Source of the DNA: Streptomyces sp. CC0208
Lineage (GTDB): Bacteria; Actinomycetota; Actinomycetes; Streptomycetales; Streptomycetaceae
Assembly (NCBI RefSeq): GCF_003443735.1
Contig: NZ_CP031969.1
Coordinates: 7,068,001-7,132,000, forward strand
Length of the DNA stretch: 64,000 bases
Direction: 5' to 3'
Part shown: piece by piece, positions 25,350 through 33,693 of the stretch
Numbering within the stretch: the stretch's first letter is position 1
Layout: every line of letters begins with the position of its first letter
Position numbers and translations under genes: made by a program
The notes under the pieces: model-generated
What the model was told of the DNA's origin: nothing
The model's input: the letters and a program-made list of their open reading frames with translations, nothing else
The model's database searches: none

Positions 25350-26738
25350 ATGAAGGCGCACGACGGCATGTACATCGAGGGCGAGTGGCGCCCGGCCAGC
25401 GGCCCGGACGTGATCGAGGTCGTGAACCCGGCCGACGAGCAGGTCATCGCGCGGGTCCCGGCCGGCACCGCCGAGGACGTCGACCTCGCCGTACGGGCCG
25501 CCCGCGCCGCGCTCCCGGCCTGGGCCGCGACCGCTCCGGCCGAGCGGTCCGCCCGCCTGGCGGCCTTGAGGGACGTCCTCGCCGCCCGCAAGGACGAGAT
25601 CGCCGAGACGGTCACCGCCGAGCTCGGCTCGCCGCTGAAGTTCTCGCAGAACGTCCACGCCGCCGTCCCCGTCGCGGTCGCCGCCTCCTACGCCGAGCTC
25701 GCCGCGACGCACCCCTTCGAGGAGAAGGTCGGCAACTCCACCGTCCACCAGGAGCCGATCGGCGTGGTCGCCGCGATCACGCCCTGGAACTACCCGCTCC
25801 ACCAGATCGTCGCCAAGGTCGCCCCGGCCCTCGCCGCGGGCTGCACGGTCGTCCTCAAGCCCGCCGAGGACACCCCGCTGGTCGCCCAGCTCTTCGCCGA
25901 GGCGATCCACGAGGCCGGCGTACCGGCCGGTGTCTTCAACCTGGTCACCGGCCTCGGCCCGGTCGCGGGGCAGGCCCTGGTCGAGCACCCGGATGTTGAC
26001 CTGGTCTCCTTCACCGGTTCCACCGCGGTCGGCCGGCAGATCGGCGCGAGTGCCGGTGCCGCGCTGAAGAAGGTCGCCCTGGAGCTCGGCGGCAAGTCCG
26101 CCAACGTCATCCTGCCGAGCGCCGACCTCGCCAAGGCGGTCAACGTCGGCGTCGCCAACGTGATGTCCAACTCCGGCCAGACGTGCAGCGCCTGGACCCG
26201 GATGCTGGTGCACACGGCCCAGTACGACGAGGCCGTCGAGCTCGCCGCCGCGGCCGCCGCGAAGTACGGCGAGCGCATCGGACCCGTCGTCAGCGCCAAG
26301 CAGCAGGCGCGGGTGCGGGGTTACATCGAGAAGGGCCTGGCGGAGGGGGCCAGGCTGGTCGCCGGAGGCCCCGAATCCCCGCGCGAGCGGGGCTACTTCG
26401 TCGCCCCGACCGTCTTCGCCGACGTCACCCCCGACATGACCGTCGCGCAGGAGGAGATCTTCGGTCCTGTCCTGTCCGTCCTGCGGTACGAGGACGAGGA
26501 GGACGCCCTGCGCATCGCCAACGGCACGGTCTACGGCCTCGCGGGCGCCGTCTGGGCCGGCGAGGAGGCGGAGGCGGTGGCCTTCGCGCGCCGGATGGAC
26601 ACCGGGCAGGTCGACATCAACGGCGGCCGCTTCAACCCCCTTGCCCCGTTCGGCGGTTACAAGCAGTCCGGCGTGGGCCGCGAGCTCGGCTCGCACGGTC
26701 TCGCCGAGTACCTCCAGACCAAGTCCCTCCAGTTCTGA
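25350..26738 (+). CDS. NAD(P)-dependent aldehyde dehydrogenase
   Basis: 462 residues. Key features are AITPWNYPLHQIVAKVAPAL, the coenzyme segment SFTGSTAVGRQIG, the general base Glu in ALELGGKSANVI, the catalytic Cys in NSGQTCSAWTRM and EEIFGPVLSV. It oxidises an aldehyde to the acid. GGAGG lies 11 nt before the ATG. The downstream alcohol dehydrogenase starts 11 nt after its stop, so the pair would turn an alcohol into an acid in two steps. Confidence 0.94.
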   Translation: MKAHDGMYIEGEWRPASGPDVIEVVNPADEQVIARVPAGTAEDVDLAVRAARAALPAWAATAPAERSARLAALRDVLAARKDEIAETVTAELGSPLKFSQNVHAAVPVAVAASYAELAATHPFEEKVGNSTVHQEPIGVVAAITPWNYPLHQIVAKVAPALAAGCTVVLKPAEDTPLVAQLFAEAIHEAGVPAGVFNLVTGLGPVAGQALVEHPDVDLVSFTGSTAVGRQIGASAGAALKKVALELGGKSANVILPSADLAKAVNVGVANVMSNSGQTCSAWTRMLVHTAQYDEAVELAAAAAAKYGERIGPVVSAKQQARVRGYIEKGLAEGARLVAGGPESPRERGYFVAPTVFADVTPDMTVAQEEIFGPVLSVLRYEDEEDALRIANGTVYGLAGAVWAGEEAEAVAFARRMDTGQVDINGGRFNPLAPFGGYKQSGVGRELGSHGLAEYLQTKSLQF

Positions 26739-26749
26739 GGAGCCTTCCC

Positions 26750-27829
26750 GTGGTTCGTGCCGCCGTCCTTCCCGCCGTGGGCGCTCCCCTGGAGGTCATC
26801 GACATCGACCTCCCGGAGCCCGGCCCCGGCCAGGTCCGGGTGCGTCTCGCCGCCGCCGGGGTCTGCCACTCCGACCTGTCCCTGTCCAACGGCACCATGC
26901 GCGTCCCCGTCCCGGCCGTCCTCGGCCACGAGGGCGCGGGCACGGTCGTCGCCGTGGGGGAGGGCGTCACCGGGGTGGCGCCAGGCGCTGGAGTCGTCCT
27001 CAACTGGGCTCCCTCCTGCGGCAGTTGCCACGCCTGCTCACTCGGCGAGGTCTGGCTGTGCGCCAACGCCCTGAACGGCGCCGCCGACGTCTACGCCCGC
27101 ACCGCGGACGGCACCGACCTCCACCCCGGCCTGAACGTCGCCGCGTTCGCCGAGGAGACGGTCGTCTCCGAGTCCTGCCTCCTGCCCCTCCCCGACGGCA
27201 TCCCGCTCACCGACGCCGCCCTGCTGGGCTGCGCGGTCCTCACCGGCTACGGCGCCGTCCACCACGCGGCACGCGTCCGGGAGGGCGAGACGGTCGCGGT
27301 GTACGGCGTCGGAGGCGTGGGCCTTGCCGCGCTCCAGGCGGCCCGGATCGCGGGCGCCTCGCGGATCGTCGCCGTCGACGTCTCCCCGGAGAAGGAGGAG
27401 TTGGCGCGCGCCGCCGGGGCCACCGACTACGTGATCGCCTCCGACACCACCGCCCGCGAGATCAGGGGCCTGACCGGCAAGCAGGGCGTCGACGTCGCCG
27501 TGGAGTGCGTGGGCCGCGCGTCGACCATCCGTACGGCCTGGGACTCCACCCGCCGCGGCGGCCGTACGACCGTCGTCGGCATCGGCGGCAAGGACCAGCA
27601 GGTCACCTTCAACGCCCTGGAGATCTTCCACTGGGGCCGTACCCTCGCGGGCTGCGTCTACGGCAACTCCAACCCCGCCGAGGACCTGCCCGTGCTCGCC
27701 GCGCACGTCCGGGCGGGCCGCCTGGACCTCGGCTCCCTGGTGACGGAACGGATCGCGCTGGACGGCATCCCGGCGGCGTTCGACAACATGCTGGCGGGCA
27801 AGGGCGGCAGGGCGCTGGTGGTGTTCTGA
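26750..27829 (+). CDS. zinc-dependent alcohol dehydrogenase
   Basis: 359 residues, medium-chain family. The catalytic zinc site is visible in GVCHSDLSLS and GHEGAGTVV, the structural zinc Cys in SCGSCHACSLGEVWLC, and the NAD-binding loop in YGVGGVGLAALQAA with VAVDVSPEK, where the Asp suggests NAD preference. GTG start preceded by GAGGA. It forms an operon with the aldehyde dehydrogenase. A perfect 12-bp stem-loop ends the transcript. Confidence 0.93.
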   Translation: MVRAAVLPAVGAPLEVIDIDLPEPGPGQVRVRLAAAGVCHSDLSLSNGTMRVPVPAVLGHEGAGTVVAVGEGVTGVAPGAGVVLNWAPSCGSCHACSLGEVWLCANALNGAADVYARTADGTDLHPGLNVAAFAEETVVSESCLLPLPDGIPLTDAALLGCAVLTGYGAVHHAARVREGETVAVYGVGGVGLAALQAARIAGASRIVAVDVSPEKEELARAAGATDYVIASDTTAREIRGLTGKQGVDVAVECVGRASTIRTAWDSTRRGGRTTVVGIGGKDQQVTFNALEIFHWGRTLAGCVYGNSNPAEDLPVLAAHVRAGRLDLGSLVTERIALDGIPAAFDNMLAGKGGRALVVF

Positions 27830-27834
27830 CCGAC

Positions 27835-27872
27835 GGTTGCCCGGAGTCCCGCCTCAGGTGCTCCGGGCAACC
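27835..27872 (+). terminator. strong terminator after the alcohol dehydrogenase
   Basis: GGTTGCCCGGAG and CTCCGGGCAACC are perfect 12-bp inverted repeats around a 14-nt loop, starting 6 nt after the stop codon. The stem ends the aldehyde/alcohol dehydrogenase operon. Confidence 0.85.
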
Positions 27873-27886
27873 TTCCCGCACAACCG

Positions 27887-27915
27887 TTGACCCCATACCG
27901 TCCGGTCAGTATGTT
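27887..27915 (+). promoter_or_regulatory. promoter with embedded operator before the MHS transporter
   Basis: TTGACC (27887-27892), a 17-bp spacer and TATGTT (27910-27915) make a good housekeeping-type promoter. The spacer and -10 contain ATACCGTCCGGTCAGTAT (27895-27912), which matches the palindrome ATACCGACC-GGTCGGTAT at 16 of 18 bases, so a bound repressor would block polymerase directly. Confidence 0.75.
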
Positions 27916-27957
27916 CAGCCGCCAACGTCCCCACGCACCCACCGGAGTGTGCACCGC

Positions 27958-29286
27958 ATGGACACGGCCCCTACCGCTCATCCCGCTTCCGTCAGCGCGC
28001 CGGCGTCTCCCCACCGCCGTCGCGTCGCCACCGCGGCCGCCCTCGCCTCCGCCGTCGAGTGGTACGACTACTTCGTCTTCGGCATAGCCGCCGCCCTCGT
28101 CCTCGGCGATCTGTACTTCCCCGCGGGCAGCTCGTCCGCCGGCGTCCTCGCCGCCTTCGCCACCTTCGCCGTCGGCTTCCTGGCCCGCCCGATCGGCGGC
28201 ATCGTCGCCGGCCAGATCGGCGACAAGCGCGGCCGCAAGCCCATGCTGGTGCTCGCCCTCACGCTCATGGGCCTCGCCACCACCGGCATCGGCCTGCTGC
28301 CGACGTACGACACGATCGGCGTCGCGGCCCCGATCCTGCTCGTCCTCCTCCGCGTCGTACAGGGCGTCGCGGTCGGCGCGCAGTGGGGCGGCGCGATGCT
28401 GCTGGCCACCGAGTACGCCCCCGAGGGCAAGCGCGGCCTCTACGGCAGTGTCGTCCAACTCGGCGTCCCCATCGGCGTGGTGACGGCCAACACGGTCTTC
28501 CTGCTGGCCGGGGCGTTCACCACGGACACCGCTTTCGCGGCCTGGGGCTGGCGCATCCCGTTCCTCATCGGCCTGTTCGTCCTCGTGCTCGCCTGGTACA
28601 TCCACGCCAAGGTCGAGGAGACCCCCGAATTCCGCCAGGCGGAGCGGGAGTTGGCCGAGCAGGAGAAGACCGAGCAGAACTCCCCGCTGCGCACGGTCCT
28701 CCGGCACCACCTCGGCACGGTCCTGCTCGCGGGCGGCTCCTTCGCCGTGAACACCGCGACCTTCTACATCCTGATCACCGGCGTCCTCGACTACACCACC
28801 CGCGAACTCGGCATGAAACGCAGTGCCGTTCTCACCGTCTCGCTCTGCATCAGCCTCACCCAGCTGGTGCTGATCCCGGCCGCAGCCGCCCTCTCCGACC
28901 GCCTCGGCCGCATCAGGATCTACGCCCTCGGCGCGGTCGGCATCGCCCTGTGGGCCGTACCGATGTTCCTGCTGATCGACACCGGGTCGCTGCTGTGGCT
29001 GGCGGTCGCCACCTTCGTCGCCGGATGCTTCCTGAGCATCATGTACGGCCCTCAAGCCGCCCTGTTCGCCGAGCTGTTCACGCCCGAGATGCGGTACACC
29101 GGCGCCTCCCTCGGCTACCAGATCGCCGCCGTGCTCGGCGGTGGGCTCGCGCCCTTCCTGATGGTGCTGCTGCTGGAGGCCACCGGGACCTCGATGGCGG
29201 TCTCCGGGTACATCATCGTGCTCTCGGTGATCGCACTGCTCTGCATCAAGGTGCTTGCGGACAGGGCGCGTTCACGTGGAGTCTGA
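27958..29286 (+). CDS. MHS family MFS transporter (shikimate/proline/betaine type)
   Basis: 442 residues and 12 membrane segments. The opening AAALASAVEWYDYFVFGIAA, then GDKRGRKPMLVLAL and RVVQGVAVGAQWGGAMLLATEYAP, are typical of the metabolite:H+ symporter family that imports organic acids and compatible solutes. The substrate is not defined. The promoter carries an operator of the kind also found at the acyl-CoA catabolic cluster, hinting at a carboxylic acid substrate. The 3' end overlaps the convergent DMT gene by 15 nt. Confidence 0.92.
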   Translation: MDTAPTAHPASVSAPASPHRRRVATAAALASAVEWYDYFVFGIAAALVLGDLYFPAGSSSAGVLAAFATFAVGFLARPIGGIVAGQIGDKRGRKPMLVLALTLMGLATTGIGLLPTYDTIGVAAPILLVLLRVVQGVAVGAQWGGAMLLATEYAPEGKRGLYGSVVQLGVPIGVVTANTVFLLAGAFTTDTAFAAWGWRIPFLIGLFVLVLAWYIHAKVEETPEFRQAERELAEQEKTEQNSPLRTVLRHHLGTVLLAGGSFAVNTATFYILITGVLDYTTRELGMKRSAVLTVSLCISLTQLVLIPAAAALSDRLGRIRIYALGAVGIALWAVPMFLLIDTGSLLWLAVATFVAGCFLSIMYGPQAALFAELFTPEMRYTGASLGYQIAAVLGGGLAPFLMVLLLEATGTSMAVSGYIIVLSVIALLCIKVLADRARSRGV

Positions 29287-30210
29287 GGTCTTCTCGGGCC
29301 GCGGCTCCGGTGCATTCACCGGGGCCGCGGCCGTCTGCCCGGCACGTGAGCGGGACACCGCCACGCCCGCCAGGCACAGCGCGCCGCCCGCGAGGGTGAG
29401 CAGCCCCGGGACCTCGCCGAGGGCCAGCCACGACATCAGGACGACCAGGGCGGGAACGGCGTAGGTGGTCGCGCCCATGCGGCTGGCGGTCGTACGGGCG
29501 AGGGCGTAGGCCCAGGTGGTGAAGGCCAGAGCGGTCGGGAACACGCCCAGGTAGACCATGTTGAGGGTCGCCGAGGCGGGGGCGTCGGCCACCTCCGACA
29601 CCAGTTGGCCGGCGAACGGCAGGCAGACGACGGCGCCCACCAGACAGCCGAACGTCGTCGCCTGCAGCGGGGTCGCCGAGCCCAGGACCGGCTTCTGGGC
29701 GACGACTCCGCCGGCGTAGGCGATCGCCGCGAGCAGGCAGAGGACCACGCCGAGCACCGAGGAGCCGCCGTTGTCCGACATCGACAGGCCCACGGTGACC
29801 GCGCCCGCGAAGGACACCGCCATTCCCGCCAACAGGCGGGGCGGCATCGCGTCCTTGAGGAGACGGGCGCCGAGCAGGGCGATCAGGATCGGGCCGATGT
29901 TCACGACCAGCGCCGCGGTGCCCGCGTCCACCTGCTGTTCGCCCCAGTTCAGGACGACCATGTAGAAGCCGAACCAGAGGACGCCGGAGATCGCGATGCC
30001 GCGCCACGCGGAGCGCGGGGGGAGTCCTTCCCGGCGTATCAGGCAGATCGCGGCGAGGGCGAGGGCACCGGACAGGAGGCGGCCGAGGGCGAGCGCGCCG
30101 GGTGAGTAGGCCCCGCCCGCGCTGCGGATGGAGACGAAGGCCGAGGCCCAGAGGACGACGGTGACGGTGGCTGCGCCGGCCGCGAGGAGTTCGGTGCGGC
30201 GGAGGTTCAT
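29272..30210 (-). CDS. EamA/DMT family transporter
   Basis: 312 residues with ten membrane segments in two EamA repeats (VLWASAFVSIRSAGG and TLNMVYLGVFPTALAFTTWAYAL). Such proteins export amino acids or other metabolites; the substrate is unknown. The second of two adjacent ATG codons (30210) was chosen because AGGAG lies at a better distance; 30213 is the alternative. It is convergent with the MHS transporter. Confidence 0.9.
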   Translation of the reverse strand: MNLRRTELLAAGAATVTVVLWASAFVSIRSAGGAYSPGALALGRLLSGALALAAICLIRREGLPPRSAWRGIAISGVLWFGFYMVVLNWGEQQVDAGTAALVVNIGPILIALLGARLLKDAMPPRLLAGMAVSFAGAVTVGLSMSDNGGSSVLGVVLCLLAAIAYAGGVVAQKPVLGSATPLQATTFGCLVGAVVCLPFAGQLVSEVADAPASATLNMVYLGVFPTALAFTTWAYALARTTASRMGATTYAVPALVVLMSWLALGEVPGLLTLAGGALCLAGVAVSRSRAGQTAAAPVNAPEPRPEKTSDST

Positions 30211-30289
30211 CATGCTCCTGAGGTTAGGGAAGGCGGAGTGCGGAAGCCCGCGGATTTCGGACGTGTGTGCGGCCGTCCGCGGGGCGTGT

Positions 30290-31003
30290 TCAGCGCAAGG
30301 TCGATCCGTCGATGCCCAGGAGCTCCGACAGGGCTTGTTCGCCCGTCCCCGTCACCTTCACGGCCCGCTCCGAACCGATGCGTACGCACCAGCCCTCGGC
30401 GAGGGCGTGGCGGCACAGGGCTGCCCCCGCGACCCCCGCCAGGTGCGGGCGGCGTTCCGTCCAGTCGAGGCAGCCCCGGGCCAGGGGGCGGCGGCCCTTG
30501 CGGTCGAACGGGATGCCCACGTCCTCGAACCAGGCCAGGCCCGCGTCCGTGAGGGCGAAACCCGTGTCCTGGCGCAGCAGGTGACGTGACGTCAGGGCGT
30601 CGGTCAGGGCAATGCCAAGGCGGCCCGCGAAGTGGTCGTAGCAGGTGCGGCCCCGGGCCATGGCCGAGTCGGCGCTCGACTCCCGCAGGTTGCGCGGGCG
30701 CGGGACCGCGTCCGGGTCGGGGGAGACCTGTGCCGCAAGGTCCTCCACCAGGTGGGCCACCCTCGCGTCGGCCAGCCGCACGTACCGGTGGCGGCCCTGG
30801 CGCTCCTGCGTCAGCAGACCGCCCGCGACCAGTTTGCCCAGGTGCTCGCTCAGGGTGGACGCGGCGACCCCCGCGTGGCGGGCCAGCTCGCCCGCGGTCC
30901 AGGCCCGGCCGTCGAGCAGGGCCAGGAGACAGGCGGCCCGGGTCTCGTCGGCGATCAGGGCGGCGAGCCTCGCCAGCCGGGGTGCCTGCGGGTCCTTGGT
31001 CAT
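30290..31003 (-). CDS. ArsR-type winged-helix regulator
   Basis: 237 residues. The N-terminal winged helix reads RLAALIADETRAACLLALLD, then AGELARHAGVAASTLSEHLGKL and GRHRYVRLADARVAHLVEDL. The C-terminal 130 residues hold a Cys/His-rich effector domain (RTCYDHFAGRLGIALTDAL, GCLDWTERRPHLAGVAGAAL), typical of large ArsR-like proteins in Streptomyces. The ligand is unknown. It lies just upstream of the DMT transporter on the same strand and may control it. An in-frame ATG 12 nt upstream is an alternative start. Confidence 0.85.
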   Translation of the reverse strand: MTKDPQAPRLARLAALIADETRAACLLALLDGRAWTAGELARHAGVAASTLSEHLGKLVAGGLLTQERQGRHRYVRLADARVAHLVEDLAAQVSPDPDAVPRPRNLRESSADSAMARGRTCYDHFAGRLGIALTDALTSRHLLRQDTGFALTDAGLAWFEDVGIPFDRKGRRPLARGCLDWTERRPHLAGVAGAALCRHALAEGWCVRIGSERAVKVTGTGEQALSELLGIDGSTLR

Positions 31004-31050
31004 GCCTTCCAGCATGGGGCAGCAACGCTTCGGCGCCCACCGAAACATCG

Positions 31051-31692
31051 CTACCCGGCGCCTGTGACCTGCTCGTACTGCTGCGCGAGACCGTCCAGCA
31101 GAGCCCTGAGTCCGGTCTCGAAAGCCCGCTCGTCGATCTTCTCCTGCTGCTCGGCGAGCAGGTGCGCCTGGCCGAGGTGGGGATAGTCCGCGGGGTCGTA
31201 CGCGCTCGCGTCGTCCACGAAGCCCCCGGCGAACGAACCGAGCGCGGAGCCCATGATGAAGTACCGCATCAGCGCGCCGATGGACGTGGCCTGCGCCGGC
31301 GGCCAGCCCGCGTCGACCATCGCGCCGTAGACCGCGTCGGCCAGGCGCAGCCCGGCGGGGCGGCGGCCGGGGCCGCGGGCCAGGACCGGGACGATGTTGG
31401 GGTGGTCGCGCAGGGCGGCGCGGTAGGAGACGGCCCAGTCGTGCAGGGCGGTCCGCCAGGCCCGGCCGTCCTCGAACATCGACAGGTCGACCTGGGCGCT
31501 CACCGAGTCGGCGACCGCCTCCAGGATCTCGTCCTTCGTCCGGAAGTGGTTGTAGAGGGACGGGCCGCTGACCCCGAGTTCCGCCGCCAGCCGGCGCGTG
31601 GACAGGGCCGCGAGGCCCTCCGCGTCCACGAGCGCGCGTGCCGTCTCGACGATCCGGTCGGTGCTGAGGAGGGGCTTGCGCGGTCGGGCCAT
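31051..31692 (-). CDS. TetR family regulator, probable owner of the AAACTAGC operators
   Basis: 213 residues. HTH: LSTRRLAAELGVSGPSLYNH followed by FRTKDEILEAVAD, and a TetR_C-like helical domain. It is divergent from an acyl-CoA dehydrogenase, and the 19-bp operator at 31720-31738 lies between them. A second copy of that operator precedes the aldehyde/alcohol dehydrogenase operon 6 kb away, so this protein probably represses both. An in-frame ATG at 31701 is possible. Confidence 0.88.
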   Translation of the reverse strand: MARPRKPLLSTDRIVETARALVDAEGLAALSTRRLAAELGVSGPSLYNHFRTKDEILEAVADSVSAQVDLSMFEDGRAWRTALHDWAVSYRAALRDHPNIVPVLARGPGRRPAGLRLADAVYGAMVDAGWPPAQATSIGALMRYFIMGSALGSFAGGFVDDASAYDPADYPHLGQAHLLAEQQEKIDERAFETGLRALLDGLAQQYEQVTGAG

Positions 31693-31719
31693 GGCGCACA
31701 TAGTAGGGCTGTGGAATGG

Positions 31720-31738
31720 AAACTAGCAGTGCTAATTT
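31720..31738. promoter_or_regulatory. operator AAACTAGC-AGT-GCTAATTT, copy 2
   Basis: A 19-bp inverted repeat with one mismatch between the divergent TetR and acyl-CoA dehydrogenase genes. It differs by one base from AAACTAGC-N3-GCTAGTTT, as does the site at 25285-25303. Confidence 0.75.
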
Positions 31739-31768
31739 AATGGCGCCGCTCTCAAGTGAGGTGAACTC

Positions 31769-32923
31769 GTGGTCGACCTGGGGTTGAGTGAGGAGCAGGC
31801 AGCCGTCCGGCGGCTGGCGCGGGAGTTCGTGGACCGTGAGATCGCCCCCCACGTCATCGCCTGGGACCGCGCCGAGGAGGTCGACCGGTCCCTCGTCAAG
31901 AAGCTCGGCGAGGTCGGCTTCCTCGGGCTGACGATCGACGAGGAGTACGGCGGCTCGGGCGGCGACCATCTCGCGTACTGCCTGGTCACCGAGGAGCTGG
32001 GGCGCGGGGACTCGTCCGTGCGCGGGATCGTGTCCGTCTCGTTGGGGCTCGTCGCCAAGACGGTCGCCGCGTGGGGGACCGAGGAGCAGAAGCGGCACTG
32101 GCTTCCCGGGCTCACCTCCGGCGAGTACGTCGGCTGCTTCGGCCTCACCGAGCCCGGTACCGGCTCCGACGCGGGCAACCTCGCCACGCGCGCGGTGCGG
32201 GACGGCGACGACTACGTCATCGACGGCACCAAGATGTTCATCACGAACGGCACGTGGGCCGACGTGGTGCTGCTGTTCGCCCGGTCGACGGACGCTCCCG
32301 GCCACAAAGGCGTCTCCGCCTTCCTCGTACCGACGGACACCCCCGGCCTCACCCGCCGCACGATCCACGGCAAACTCGGGCTGCGCGGCCAGGCGACCGC
32401 CGAACTGGTCCTTGAGGGGGTCCGGGTGCCCGCCTCCGCGATGGTCGGCGAGGAGGGCAAGGGGTTCTCCGTCGCCATGTCCGCGCTGGCCAAGGGGCGG
32501 ATGTCGGTGGCGGCGGGGTGTGTCGGCATAGCCCAGGCCGCCCTGGACGCGGCTCTCCGGTACGCGGGCGAGCGTGAGCAGTTCGGCAAGCCGATCGCCG
32601 GCCACCAGCTGGTCCAGGAGCTGATCAGCGACATCGCCGTCGACGTGGACGCGGCCCGGCTGCTGACCTGGCGGGTGGCCGACCTGATCGACCGCGGCGA
32701 GCCCTTCGCGGTCGAGTCCTCCAAGGCCAAGCTGTTCGCCTCGGAAGCGGCCGTGCGTGCCGCGAACAACGCGTTGCAGGTGTTCGGCGGGTACGGCTAC
32801 ATCGACGAGTACCCGGCGGGCAAACTGCTGCGCGACGCCCGGGTGATGACCCTCTACGAGGGCACGAGCCAGATCCAGAAGCTGGTGATCGGGCGGGCGT
32901 TGACGGGGGTCTCGGCGTTCTGA
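31769..32923 (+). CDS. acyl-CoA dehydrogenase
   Basis: 384 residues, standard length. It carries YVGCFGLTEPGTGSDAGNLA and DGTKMFITNGTWADVVLLFA (FAD and acyl-CoA contact), AEGTSQIQK-like YEGTSQIQKLVIGRAL at the C-terminus, and the region around VFGGYGYIDEYPAGKLLRDA where the catalytic Glu usually lies. It introduces a trans-2 double bond into an acyl-CoA. GTG start with GAGGTGA upstream. Divergent from, and probably repressed by, the adjacent TetR. Confidence 0.94.
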   Translation: MVDLGLSEEQAAVRRLAREFVDREIAPHVIAWDRAEEVDRSLVKKLGEVGFLGLTIDEEYGGSGGDHLAYCLVTEELGRGDSSVRGIVSVSLGLVAKTVAAWGTEEQKRHWLPGLTSGEYVGCFGLTEPGTGSDAGNLATRAVRDGDDYVIDGTKMFITNGTWADVVLLFARSTDAPGHKGVSAFLVPTDTPGLTRRTIHGKLGLRGQATAELVLEGVRVPASAMVGEEGKGFSVAMSALAKGRMSVAAGCVGIAQAALDAALRYAGEREQFGKPIAGHQLVQELISDIAVDVDAARLLTWRVADLIDRGEPFAVESSKAKLFASEAAVRAANNALQVFGGYGYIDEYPAGKLLRDARVMTLYEGTSQIQKLVIGRALTGVSAF

Positions 32924-32981
32924 GTACCGTCTGAGTACCTGAGCGGATGTGGCCGTGCCACTCGTGGCAGAGACTCTGGCC

Positions 32982-33269
32982 ATGAGTGACACACCGGTCA
33001 AGCAGCAGAACACGGGCGCCTTCTACGGCCAGGCCGTCGCCTCCTTCGCCGTGGCCATGGCCGCCACGGCCGCGGGCATCTTCCGACTGAACGCCGACGC
33101 CTGGGTGCGCGGCTTCCTCGCGATCGCCGTCCTGTACCTCGTCACATCCGCCTTCACCCTCGCCAAGGTCATCCGCGACCGCCAGGAGGCGGGCCAGATC
33201 GTCAGCCGGGTCGACCAGGCCCGCCTGGAGAAACTGCTCGCGGAGCACGACCCCTTCGAGAAGCTCTGA
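32982..33269 (+). CDS. YiaA/YiaB family inner membrane protein
   Basis: 95 residues with two membrane segments (AVASFAVAMAATAAGIFRL and WVRGFLAIAVLYLVTSAFTL) and a cytoplasmic charged tail (RDRQEAGQIVSRVDQARLEK). It matches the YiaA/YiaB-like short membrane proteins common in actinobacteria, whose function is unknown. The ATG at 32982 directly precedes the conserved SDTPVKQQNTGAF. Confidence 0.88.
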   Translation: MSDTPVKQQNTGAFYGQAVASFAVAMAATAAGIFRLNADAWVRGFLAIAVLYLVTSAFTLAKVIRDRQEAGQIVSRVDQARLEKLLAEHDPFEKL

Positions 33270-33693
33270 GCGGGTCCGCCGGGGAGGGGGTGACCTCTGG
33301 CCGGGTCCGGGCGCCCGGACCCGGTGGTCGGTGGTCACGTGCTCGATGGCGGGCGGTCGGGGGCCGGGGGCTCGGGCCGAGCGGCCGGTGTCCTGCGGCT
33401 CCTTGGGTGCCGTTCCGTCCTGCGGCCGGCGCGAGCACCGAAGGGCGGGCGCGCTGCGCCTTCTTGCGCACGGTTCCGACCCTGTGGCCGGCGCCCGCAG
33501 CAGACACTCCCTTCGGCCCAGCCTCCGGCACTCGCGGCGAACAGTTGCCCCCGGCCCCGTTCACTCCGTCCCGGCCCGCACCGAACAGCTCCCCCTCCAC
33601 GCCCCCGTACGGGCGCCCCCCGAGCGGGCAGGCTAAGCGCTCGCTCAGGTTCGGCGGTATGGTGGGGGTTCTTACTGTGGAGAGGGGCGTGCG
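33270..33693. other. intergenic region with TetR promoter
   Basis: 424 bp of very GC-rich sequence. Several open frames cross it, but none has a ribosome site or a recognisable product. The only clear content is the operator at 33633-33648 and a GGAGAGGGG ribosome site for the TetR gene at the right end. No structure otherwise. Confidence 0.6.
33633..33648. promoter_or_regulatory. operator CTAAGC-GCTC-GCTCAG, autoregulatory copy
   Basis: This inverted repeat, with one mismatch, lies 46 nt upstream of a TetR gene. A perfect version (CTAAGC-GACT-GCTTAG) is found at 34813-34828 before the MaoC gene on the other side of the TetR gene. Confidence 0.7.

Noticed and set aside
30290..33013. A 907-codon open frame on the minus strand
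   Set aside because: Only its last part (30290-31003) encodes a recognisable protein; the rest is antisense to the acyl-CoA dehydrogenase gene and covers the TetR gene in another frame.
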